In this document: in pieces, positions 46,001 through 57,500 of the stretch
How the letters are laid out: every line of letters begins with the position of its first letter
Numbering within the stretch: the first letter of the stretch is position 1
NCBI RefSeq assembly: GCF_020921035.1
Contig: NC_063156.1
Span: 4,960,001-5,024,000, forward strand
Origin: Rhodamnia argentea
Lineage: Eukaryota > Streptophyta > Magnoliopsida > Myrtales > Myrtaceae
Direction: 5' to 3'
Length of the DNA stretch: 64,000 bases
The notes under the pieces: model-generated
Told to the model about the DNA's origin: nothing
Database searches by the model: none
What the model saw: only the letters and a program-made list of their open reading frames with translations
Program-made: the position numbers and the translations under genes

Positions 46001-49000
46001 GTTATCGAGTTATATGAATAATAATTAAGACTTCGTTCTCATATGAGGTTCTAGATATTTTGTGGATTATTAGAAGGACTGGTTTCTTATAATTCCTTTT
46101 TTTTATTTGCGAGACATTGCTACATTTGAATCACAATTTTGAACAGAGAATTACCCGACATATTCATAAAACCTTAGACCTTTTTTTTTTGTTCAAATGC
46201 GCATTATCTAGATAGAACAAGATAGATTTTGCTATTTTATACGTAAAACCTCACCATATATCAATTAGACAAATTGCAAAAGTCAACAGATAAATTGTAT
46301 TGGTATGATTTTGTAATGGAAAAGTTCAAGTGGTCTGTTAAATCTAAATTCTCTTGTTTTCTATTTCTATCTTATTTAAATAAATTGGAAAACGGCTGCG
46401 CCGTTTATCGGTGAAGAAATCAGATAATTAGCAATAAGGGAAAATGTAATTAATCAACAAGTTTCCCATAGTACAATAACTGAAGAAGCGAATGTGCAAG
46501 AGAGATGAATTCCCAGACGCGTAGTAGTGCAGGAAGGAATAAAATAGGGTTGTTGGTACTTACCCTTTTAGCCTGTATTATGTCCGGGGCCATCTCGGGA
46601 TGCCACAATCTGCTTTGATCTCCAAATTTCCCGATAGTCTCTCGACGAACAATTTCTCTCCCAAAATCTCTTACTTGATCATGCATCCATATTCTATGAT
46701 CAACAATCTCGATCAAGGATCGATTGACAAGGACGTCAATTTCAACTTTCGAGAAAAGGTTACAAGCTTCCCACACATACATTGCTTCAGTTTTCTTCAT
46801 GTTAACAAAGAAGCATGCGATGTCAAGAAAGATTTGTTTCGCCCCATATTCAAGAGCCTCATAACTAATCTCTAACGAACAACGGATTTTGTTGTGAGGC
46901 GCTTGCTTCAACTTCTTTGGTGCGCTTTTTGAAACTGCTCCAGGTACCATAGGGTCCCAGCAATCCTCAATACCTTCCAAGCGAGGCAAATCCGACATCA
47001 GTTGCATTCTTATCTTACTACTGTTCAACCGCAACGTCAGATCTTTGCGGTTCCAAATCGAATGAGGTAGTTCCTTGATAGTTGTCCCAGATAGATCCAA
47101 CTCAGTCAACGACTTCAACTCCCCAACTTCATCTGGCAGCGAGTCTAGACTCGTACAATTCGCCAAACACAAGTACTCAAGATCCGCTTGCCCTTTGATT
47201 GAGTCCGGAAGTCCAACTAATCCTGTATCCTCCATTACTAGCCTTGACAAACCTCTTAGATTGCAGATCGAGCGTGGCAAAGCACGAACGCTGAAACACT
47301 GGATCAAGATGAGCTCTCTCAGTGCAGTTAAATGGCCAATATCCCAGGGCAACCCTCCGAGACGCGGGCACCATTTGATCTTCAAGTAAATCAACCGCTC
47401 TAGTTTACCAATTGAGCTGTCAATTTGAGTCAACCTTGGGAAATCTTTCAGAACCAATCTCTCCAAACTCGTAAGTTCAGGGAAGCAAGGTGTTTTCATT
47501 AAGGATTTAGATCCCGCGATTTTCAAAACTTTCAATTTACTTGCCACCTGCAAGAACAGCAACCGGCTTGATATTGTCAGGACTTCGTTATGCATTGCAA
47601 AATAGGTGCATGTCATTATATAGTCAGACGATTAGTTGAAAGGGGAATGGATTAGGTGAAATCGTACCATGATTTCAGCCCATCCGCTCCATTCTTCTGC
47701 GGTGATATGGCCTGAAAGCTTGAGAACAACGAGGTGATTCAGTACAAAATTGTTCGCACGAAGTTTCGGAGGACAATTTCGCCAACAAAGCCATCTTAGC
47801 TCCGGCAAAATCTCCTCAAAGTTGCCGGCAAAGTTCCCTCCATCCAATTCAAGAAATCTCACGTTCATGAGATTCGTAAAATCTTCACGTGTAAAATCGT
47901 GTCTTGATCTCCATAGTGCGAGCGCTATCACATTTTCTGTTCCCTGGAGGTAGGAAAACAAAGCTAAAAAACCACTACCGGTACCACAGGTATACATCAT
48001 TTCATTTACTATCGAATCGTACACTATGAAAGTTGAAATTGAAATCCATAATAAATGTGGACAGACCAATTCTGCTTTGTGGCTTAATCAAAGTCTTTGT
48101 GATTTTGGCCTTAACCATGGCCGATGTACTCAGCAATGAAACTGACTTATTTGTAGTTTTTGTTGGTGTTGAGTAGGATTCAAGAACAAGAAAAGGACAA
48201 TATCATAATTTTTGTACGACGCTCACTTTTTTGTTGTAATTTTTCCACTGATTATTTAAGTGTTTCTTTTTCAAAAAACCTTTCATTCTATGAGATGTTC
48301 TGTTAATTCAACATATGTTTGTCCTGCAAAATCAACGGGAAAGTCATTTGGCAGTTGCTCGCCTTAGGTCAATTAGGTCCTTCACAAACCCTTTCCATGT
48401 CCCCACAATGACATCGGCGATTTCCCTTGCCGGACAATACAACAAGGGAATTTGTCGACTTTCTTGTTCATGGCCATGATCCTTGGGCATAATTCCATTT
48501 TCGACTTTCACTCTCTTTTAAAAAAAACAAAGTCGGATATGTTTTTAATAAATAAATCCATGTGAAATTTGTTGCCGGAGGTATATTACTGGAGTCATTC
48601 AAATGAAAAATTATACGACTTATGCAACTAAGTGTTATGCTACAAAAGTGAGCTTCATACAAAGATTATGACATTGTTAGCATCCTTTTTCCGGAACTTG
48701 GAGGCTGAGTTCAATTTTATCAGAGTGCGCAGCGGAATGAATATTTTTTTCATTTCAATCTTGATGGAGGTGTGAACTCCTGTGATTATGATTCTATGGG
48801 TGAATTTCGATGGAGTTGATGTGTGTAGGCTTTTGTGTAAAAGAATAATTTTCTAATATTATTTGAGGTTTAAAGGACTGAATGTTTTGAAGTTTAAGTG
48901 GTTAACTATCATTTCTGAGTTTTCCATGAATTATATACTCAAAGTAACTCAATAGGGAGTTGAAGGAAACATGACGATGCTCATTAAATTTGTATTAAAC

Positions 49001-51834
49001 TTTTGTACAGAGAATTCTTTTTAGCTTTGCCAGACATTATTGATGTAACCTCTTCAAAAGAAATACCTTTTCATAGTATTCTCGAAACTCAACAGCTTCA
49101 TAAAACCTTAGACATTTTTTTTCCCTTCGAATGTGCAATATCTAGATAGAACAAGATTGACTTTCCTACTTTATGTAAGAAACTTCGTCATAAATCAGTC
49201 ACAGCAATTGTAAAGTTAAAAGATAAATTGGATAGGTATCATTATGTAATGGAAATGTTCAAATGGTCTTTGAAACCCAATTTATATTGTTTCAGATACT
49301 TCTATCGTATTCAAATAATTTCTAAAATGAGTGCACCATTTGTTGCTGAAAAACCATCGGATAATTAGCAATTCACAAGTTTTTTTTTTGTTGCATGGGC
49401 TTCTTAGTTAATAATAAATGAAGAAAGCAATGTGCAAGAGAGGTGAGCTCCCAGACGCCAAGTAGTGTAGGAAGGAATGAAATAGTTGTGTTCATACTTA
49501 CCTTTCTAGCTCGTACTACATCCAAAGCCGTCTTGATAAATCCCAATCTACTTCGTTCTCCAGGTTTTCCGATATTCTCTTGACGAACAATTGCCCTACC
49601 AAAATCTCTTAACCGATCATGCATCCAAATCCTGTCATGATCAATCTTGATCAGGGACTTATTGATAAGAACAACAATTTCGACTTCCGGAAAGAGGTCA
49701 CAGGCTTCCCATAAGTACATTGCATTAGTTATTTTCTTGTCAACGAAGAAACAAGCAATGTCCAAAAAAATTTGTTGCGCCTCATATCCTAATGCATCAT
49801 AACTAATCTTCAAGCTCTGTTGGACTTTTTCAAGAGGCACTTCCTTCAACTTCTTCAGTGTGCTTTTCCACTTTGCTTTATCCATGGTACGAAGATGTGA
49901 ACCTATCACCTCGAGAGCTAATGGAAGTCCACCAGTTAGTTCAACAACTTCTCTTGAAAGATCAAGATCACATGGAGCCACATCCGTGTTGAAAGCAAGC
50001 TTGTTGAAAAGTTGCAGAGCATGATCAAAATGTAATTCCTTCATTTCGTACAAGAAAACTTTTGTAGACCCCATTAAGATTTTTTTCTCCAATCCTTCCA
50101 ACTTGGTCTTAGTAGAAACACTCTTGTCTCTGGTTGTAAAGATGATCCTACTCCCTGGACCACACAAATAAGACTTCATCGCTAGCTGCAAAACTTGATC
50201 ATTTTCATCCATGTCATCGAAAACAAGTAAGACTCTTTTGGTAGGTAACCTCTTTTTGATCATATTGTTCCCTTCCTCAAAATCAAAGGTCTCAAGAAGA
50301 GAGAAACTGAAAAGATCCGATACTAATTTTCTTTGCAATTTTGTAACACCACCACCTGAAGATGATTCTCGGATGTTCGAAAGAAAGGAGTGGCCTTCGA
50401 ATTGAGGAGAGAGCCGGTTGAAGACTGCTTTGGCAAGACTTGTCTTTCCAATGCCACCTATTCCATGGATTATGACAAATCGTACATCACTAATGTCACT
50501 ATCTAACAGTTTCTCTATGGCTTCTATACGGTCATCAATACCAATTAGATCAACGGGCAAATCTCTTTTTTTAATTGCGATATTCTGTGAAACCTTTTGA
50601 CTGATGTCTTTAATGGCCTTGCCTTGCCTGCCATATTCATGTAACATAGCATATGAGACTACATATAAGCAATTCGAACTTCAAGTAGAAGCAAATAATT
50701 ATAACTAGCGTGCTGCACATGTATTTTCCGTGTGATATTCACGATGGATGTACATAAATCACTCTTTCCACATATACAGTATAAGCTTCTCTTTCAAGAG
50801 TGGTGAGTATTGCCCCCAAAGAGTTTACCTGAACATTTTAAATTAGAGATATGTCTGTATTTGAACCATTCACTTGAGGCATCTTTGGAGCAAAATTATC
50901 CAAAAAGTCATAAATATATTGTGCGGCGGCCAATTCAATCCAAAACATTTTAATTGTGCCAATTCAATCCTAAACATTTTGCCAAGTAATCCTAAATCTT
51001 TTGACAATTTGTCAATTAGCCCCCTCAGCCAATTATCCACATAATTGATTTAGAACTAAATTGAAAAGACTTCAAAAAGTATTGATGAAATTGAAAGGTT
51101 TAGAACTGAATTGATCAATCATCCAAAACGTTTTGAATTGAATTAGCCGTCGTACAATAAGTATAGGACTTTTTGGATAATTATCCCCCTTTGGAGTTCA
51201 TCAGCATAGAGATAGTCTTAACCTAGTTGTAGAAAATAATGTGCACAAATCTACGTGCTTATGTGCGCTCCTGTATAATACAGATCGAAGGGTAGATCTA
51301 ACGATAGTCTAACAAATAAACATATAAAGGAAGATCGAAGAGATACTTTTGATCTTTGATATGCCATCCTCTGATTTTTGCCACCGTCTTCAGAGCCGCC
51401 CTCCACGGCTTCACTTCAGTGCAGCCAAGGTTCGCCTCATGCTTCCCTAGGGCGCTTTCGTACAGCTCCGTTTCAAGCTTAACATCTGAGGGATCCACGT
51501 CGTAAAAGATGGGTAATATCTCTTTCCCCATGGATTGGCGAGCGCACTCCACCATGCATGTCAGCTCTCGTAGGCACCATTTACTCGAAGCGTAATCCTT
51601 GGAGAAAATAGGAATGTATATTTGGGACCTTTTTACTGCTCGCAAAATCTCAGAGATCTTTTCGCCTGGCCGTAACTCTTCGTCATCCCTAAAAATTCGG
51701 ATTCCCGTGTTGCTCATGAACTCGTAAAGGCAGTCTGTGAATCCGTTACGAGTGTCGGGACCTCGAAAGCTCAAGAACACATCGTAGTCGCCACCACCGG
51801 TTGCAGTCCCTGAGTTGGCCTCTTCGTCCCCCAT
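43018..51834 (-). CDS. Gene A: TNL with duplicated WHD-LRR block and five-unit LRR array
   Basis: Six exons join in frame to 1883 aa: 51834-51347, 50627-49502, 47943-47668, 47547-46564, 45914-45633 and 45513-43018. The TIR (about 14-155) has [16 protein letters not shown] and WCLREL. The NB-ARC (about 190-530) has [48 protein letters not shown] and MHDRLRDFGRAIV. Exon 3 is the family linker (LELDGGNFAGNFEEILPEL). Exon 4 starts with LRRs and then continues without a break into the last third of an NB-ARC (about 836-958: APKKLKQAP, IFLDIACFF, MHDQVRDFGREIV), ending at the donor used by true NB-ARC exons. Exon 5 is a second linker; exon 6 is a second LRR with five 71-aa units, then about 390 residues of C-terminal domain. 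The usual TNL is 1000-1300 aa. All introns from the second on are phase 0. TNLs sense effectors and signal by TIR NADase activity; recognition here is unknown. An alternative is two overlapping transcripts. Confidence 0.8.
44335..45399 (-). repeat. Five tandem 213-bp LRR units in gene A
   Basis: The landmark TCCTGTATCCTCCATTATTA (or its variant) recurs at exact 213-bp steps (44335, 44548, 44761, 44974, 45187). Each unit encodes 71 residues, about three LRRs, beginning LVEIGRSIGKLERLVYLKIK and containing [16 protein letters not shown]. Units differ at only a few positions (for example W for R, VEDIG for MEDTG), which points to recent expansion or ongoing homogenisation. Confidence 0.97.
50895..51181. 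mobile_element. MITE-like element in intron 1 of gene A
   Basis: About 287 bp with near-perfect inverted ends of roughly 55 bp: ATTATCCAAAAAGTC at the left and its complement (GACTTTTTGGATAAT) at the right, followed inwards by GGCCAATTCAATCCAAAAC and its partner. The interior is non-coding. The same end family is seen at about 20.2, 38.5 and 41.2 kb. It lies between the TIR and NB-ARC exons and should be removed by splicing. Confidence 0.85.
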
Positions 51835-53701
51835 CTGATAACATTAAGAGAGATGTTACCGGTGACTTCTTTTTGTGGTCATTGGGGAGATTTCTACCAG
51901 CCAGAGGCACAATGAAGATGCGCAGCAACTTCCACTCTCTTTCTTTCCGCGTAAGGTTTGACCCTCAAAGTCCTTTTCAGCTGGTCATTATTTAACTACC
52001 TTTCTTTCCGCGTTAGGTGAGGAGTCAATTTCAGCTCGTCATTATTGAACCGTCTGGTCATCCGCTTGAATGAGCCATCTTGAGTCTTGACAATACGGGT
52101 GTGAAAATGCTAAATAATCCCCATTTTCAGTTTGAGAGTTGTTAGCTCGATTTATGACTACACGATCTCTCAATCAATAAGTATTTTATGAAAAACATGC
52201 GATGATGATATATGGATTTATGGTTGAAATTGTATCGTCAACAAAACATTTCCCTTTCAATTTTGTTGCTTTTCTTGTTGCCTCATGTTCTCTTACCTTT
52301 TTCTTTTCTTTTCTTTTCTTTTCCTTTCTTTTCCTTTTTACTCTCAACTATATAATCATGTTGAAGGAAATATGCTAGATTCCCAAATCATCTTACGAAA
52401 AATGGCTCGGGAATGTCTATGGATATGGATGTACGCTAATATCGGTCCATCAAACATAACCTGTAACCGAGTCATGATTATGTCGCAATGCTCAACCAAG
52501 CTTCATTTCATAGTTACAGCTTTCACGACCATAGTTGAATCCTTAAACAATAAACTGTGGTCTGAAGCGAACGTTAGAGACAAAACTAATGCAATATTGT
52601 CCATTAAGATTCTTGTTGGCACTTGGAGCACTTGCACGTGAAACCATAGACCGCAAGCAGCGCCTGCCTCCCTTCAATGGGTAAATCCTTGTCAATACAA
52701 TGACCTGTGTGTGGCTGCTGGTTTCATGGTCCAACCCAGCTGCTATCAATCGGTAGTAATAATTCCGACATTACAAATTGATTTTACTCACTGTGGGGAT
52801 TTTCTTTTTCTTTTACCCAATTGCAAATTTTGGACAAATTGTCCCTATTTTAGTCGCCGGACCGGCCGGCATTTTTAGGCTCTTATTTGAGACCGACTTA
52901 GCCACTTTAAGTCATCGATATAACCGAGATATTTGGGTGCGATTGCATTATCTCCGCCGAAAACAGGAGCAGCTCCTAAATCAGAAAAATCATATTTTGT
53001 GGGATATTTTGGAGAAAATCGAGCAACTTAATGCAAGGGGGGCGCCCCTAAAGATATCTGCATCAAAGTCCACTTTGGGCCCTTTTTTTTAGAAAATTTC
53101 CTCCACTTTATGTATTTATTTGAAATTTTCCTGATTTTTCAGTTAAGATATGTTGATTAACGAAAATTACGAACATGGTTCATAACCATTACGAAAGAAA
53201 ATCCTTTATAAAAATGAGCATCTAATGCGAATGTCACGTCGCAAGAGGGACCGTCGGTGCTCCCTTGGCAATCCATCCGCTAGCCTCGAGATGACTCGCC
53301 TAAATCGCATGGTCGACCGCCCTTGAGATGGCCGCGACAACTGTAGGCTGATGCATCAATCGACATAGAGTTAACTACATGTGAATCATCCAGTTATGCA
53401 ATTATCATTTATTGAAGAGCTCCGATAGCACTTCAATATAGCCTAAGATCCGAAAATAGTTTTGGATTCGTGCGAAGCGAGAGCTAGTGGCCATGGGCAT
53501 GGAACTGGCTTGCAGCCGTTTGGCTCACCACCAATGACAATTATGTCATTCACATAGAAAGATATTACAAAATGTTACAGTTCATAAGCAAACAAATCAA
53601 CAAAGGAAAATGACAAATACAAATTTTTTTATGCTACAGGGGCCGTCGATCCATTTGATCGCATCATCTTCAAGAATGTGCTTGTGATATTGACAGCCAC
53701 C
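51835..53701. other. Upstream flank of gene A and spacer to pseudogene E
   Basis: 51835-52130 is the leader/promoter of gene A and is shared with the flanks at 33.0 and 40.0 kb. 52240-52690 is paralogous to 40.3-40.5 and 36.4-36.7 kb. A pyrimidine tract with TTTTC repeats lies at about 52300-52340. An open plus-strand frame at 52778-53092 has no recognisable domain and is probably chance or repeat sequence. 53100-53700 shows nothing I can name. Confidence 0.5.
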
Positions 53702-54553
53702 TTAACACGTCAGTGCCTTTGAGGCACATAAAATCCTGGCTCTTAAATTGTCCTCCGACTTCTCAGGAGATGGGTATACTTCCTGATCTTCGCTCAGGAC
53801 CAGGCCATCTTGCTCCAGTGTTCTTCCAGGGCACCAGCAGTCCTCGACATCGTCCAGGAGAGGCAAATCCCTCGGCGGTTGTGTTCGTATGCTGAAACTG
53901 TTAGCCCCTAGGAAATGTTTTAGCACGTCTGCTATCCAAAAGCGTGGTTTCCTCATAGATGACCCCGAGAGATCCAACTCTTTCAACGACTTTAACCGCC
54001 AAACATCGTCCGACAGCGTATCTAGATTCGTACAATTCGTCAAACTTAAGTGCTCCAGATCGTCCAGCCTTTGGATCGTGTCAGGAAGTTCAACTAATCC
54101 TGTATTGTCCATTTCTAGCCTTGACAGCAGTCTTAGATTGCCGATCGAGTCTGGCAAATGACAAACACTGTAAACCTGGATCAAGATGAGCTCTCTCAGT
54201 GCGGTTAGATGACCGATTTCCTCGGGCAACTCTCTAAGACTCGGACACCATTTGATTTTCAAGCAAATCAACCGCTCCAGTTTACCAATTGAGCGATCAA
54301 TTTCGTCCAACCTCTGGAAATCTTTCAGAACCAGTCTCTCCAAACTCCTGAATTCAGAGAAGCTAGGTGTTTTGATTAAGGATTCAGATCCAGCGAGTTT
54401 CAAAACTTTTAGTTTACATGCCACCTGTAAAACAGCAACCAACTTAAACATTCTCAGGACTCGTTATGCATGGCAAGATAGGTTCCTGTTATTATTTATT
54501 CAAGAAGATTAGTTAGAAGACTAAATGATCAGGTGAAGTCGTACCATTATTTT

Positions 54554-57500
54554 TGTGACGCCCGGGAAATTTGGACTATGTAATTTGCCCAAATTCAATA
54601 AAGAGAAAGAAATTGAATTTTAGTCGGTGCAAATTTTTGGATCGCAAGAACATAAGTGACGATTTTTGGACGTTTCCCGAAATATCGTTCGATTTCGATT
54701 GGGTCTCGAAATCGTGGTCACTGCGACTTAGGATTTTTAATCCTCGCGCCTAAGCTTTTCCCGGACCGAACCTAGCCCGTGAAAATCCAAATTTTATTCC
54801 CAATCGGTTGAGCCAAAAATCCGATCGGTCCCGAATTGTCAAATTACGGAATCGCCCTTGGATATTATACATATAAGACGAGGAAAATTAATTTTGAAGT
54901 GATTGTGGACCCCACCTTCAGTCAATCCTCAGCCACCCCAGTCAAACTGGTCAAAGTTTTCTCTCTCCTCCCTCTTCTCTCTCTCTCCCGTTGCTCTCTC
55001 TTCCTCCTCTGTTTTTTGCGCGAGAACAGCTCCCACCGTGCACAACTCCTCTTCCTTGGCGATTTTTGCCAAACCACCACCTCCATCCACCACCCTACTC
55101 CTCAATCCACCACTCCTCGCCACCACCACCGTCATCCCGGCTGCCGTTCGCCGCCGGAAAGCCCAGAACAGCCCCGGCGAAATCCCGCCCTGTTTCGCGT
55201 TCGTGGGCTACCCGAGCTACTCCGGTCGTCCCGAGCCCCTTCGACCACCACCCACCACCACACCATCTTCCCCTCGACCTCCAGACGCCATCTCACCGCC
55301 GCGCACAGCCGCGGAGCCACCGATCAGCCCCAAAACAGAACCGAAGCCCCTCATGCTCTGTTTTCGTCGGGCCTCGGTTTCGCCATCCTCCGCCGCGATT
55401 CGGCCGCACCCATTGGCCGCTTACCACCCCAAACCATCGTCCTTCACCTCTAGTTGTCCCACGAAGTCGCCGGAAGCCGGCCGCCACTCGTAGAGCCCGA
55501 TTTGAGCCCCGATTGGACCTCCCCTATTTCGCGCCCGTTTCCCCTGTTTTCTGCGCGATTCTATACAGCCGCTGTTTGGCCGCCTCCGGCCGCCGTCCGC
55601 CACCCCCAGCTGGTCCCGAAGGTCGTCCTTGACCTGTAGGTGAGTCCCCCAGCCTTCCCCTAGCCTCGCCTCTGCCCGAGAGGTCGAGTTTCCCTCAATT
55701 TAGCCCCGATTTCCCTATTTTTACCACCGCCGGTTCTGTTTTTCAACTTTCGTCGCTCGCCGGACCTCCAATCGCTGAGTTGCTGCTGTTTGCAGCGATT
55801 TCACCGCCGAACTCGTCATTGTTTTCGGCCGTGAACAGTGTCGCCGAACAATGCCGCCGGTGAAACGGTGTTTTCCGACGTGAACTGTGTTTTCCGCGTG
55901 AATAGTGATTTTCGGCCCCGGCCTCGAAAATCGTGCCCGACCCGACCTCGACCACCGTTTTTGGTGAGTTGACCCTAATCCTTGGTTAGGGCGCTAATTA
56001 CGCCTAGGATTAGTTAGCTAGTCGGTAAGGAATTTAGGTAGATTTGATTATGGTCGGATTAGTTAGAAACCCGGTTTAGGGTAAATGACCATAATCGATT
56101 AAATTAGAATTGTCTGTGGCTAATTTATGTTAGACGAATTTGATTGTATGTTGTGATTTGATCGCGAGCGAGCGATAGGTTAAGGACGAGCGATCGATTA
56201 GCGATTATAAATTGAATTGGCTAATCAATGACTTTGGCACGAAATTGAGCCCTTATGTGGCCTAATCGAATTGGTTTATTCATGTTGAATTGATGATTTT
56301 GTTTGGGCGGATCACCGCATTGAAATGTTGATTTGAGTATCCTGGATGCTCGTTGAGTGAATTGGCGTCCGCTTGGGAATTAATTGTTCTACGTATCTTT
56401 GCGGTGTCTATTTGGTAGTCTACATATGCATATGACCGTGTGCAAGATCAAAGACATATTTTAGCATGAAAATGGCTTTATGCCGAGTCTTTGAGCACGT
56501 TGTGTGAGCATCCACCCTAAATCAAAGAGAATAAATTGATTAATGTGTCGGGTGTGCTGTATGGCCATATGAAAGAACGATGATGGGTTTTCCTAGCAAG
56601 TTATTGTAAGCTACCCATAGGATTTGAGTTAATCTTGTTTAGATGTAAGCTACCCATAGGATCACCCCGAAGTCGACCTGGGGATTGATCGTGGCGTGAG
56701 CTACGAGCTAACATTGATTGACAAACAAGTTGGCCATGGATCCAGTGAGGAACGAATTGTACTAGAACCTCGTACCGGCCGCGCACCGGTCGAGGACCGA
56801 TCACCCTAGATCATGTGACGTGTGTTGGAAGAATACGGGTCGAGACGAACCAATCCTGCATCAACTTGAGTTGGTCATGAGAGGTGATCTCGATAGTACT
56901 CGACTATACCATCGGTTTAGGAATGGGTGATTCCAACTCTAAATCGAGATAACCGAGGTGGCCCTCGACTCATCAGTTGTCCGTGAGCCGAGCTGTTTTG
57001 ACTGAATGAGTGGTCGGACTCTCGGCTCAAATGGGTACTTGAAGTTAATGATTCTATGAATATCCCAATGATTGTCGAGTGCTAGTTTCAATCTTGAAGC
57101 ATTGAGGAAGGAACCAATCACCAATTGACCTTGCCCATTTAAATAGAAAGCTCAAATTGCCATTAGTGTTGGTCGTAAATGGCATTTGTAGAATAAGAAG
57201 GAAGGCAGCGATAGGTTACGTCTATTGATAACCAAGAAGTGTCGATTGATATGTGAGGATGGTTGATTTGGTGATTCAGTATAGTTACAGTATAACATTC
57301 GAAATTCGAATTGCATGACAAGGTTGGATGATGACAAACTAAATTTGGATCAAAGGAGATAGGCGACCCAACTTATTTGAGCAGATTATGGATGCAGATT
57401 GGGACGGGTTGACACTTGGGGAGTGCATTAAACGGAGATAAAGACCAATTTGAAGCGAGTATTGTAGGATGAAAAGAAAGAATGTTATAAGGCGCTAGTG

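Noticed and set aside
52778-53092. Plus-strand 104-aa open frame with a hydrophobic start
   Set aside because: Not recognisable, no neighbours, and in repeat-rich spacer; I could not support it as a gene.
54836-55639. Long overlapping Pro/Ser/Arg-rich open frames on both strands
   Set aside because: They lie in the GC-rich part of an LTR, all frames are open because of CCG/CCA composition, and no domain is visible.
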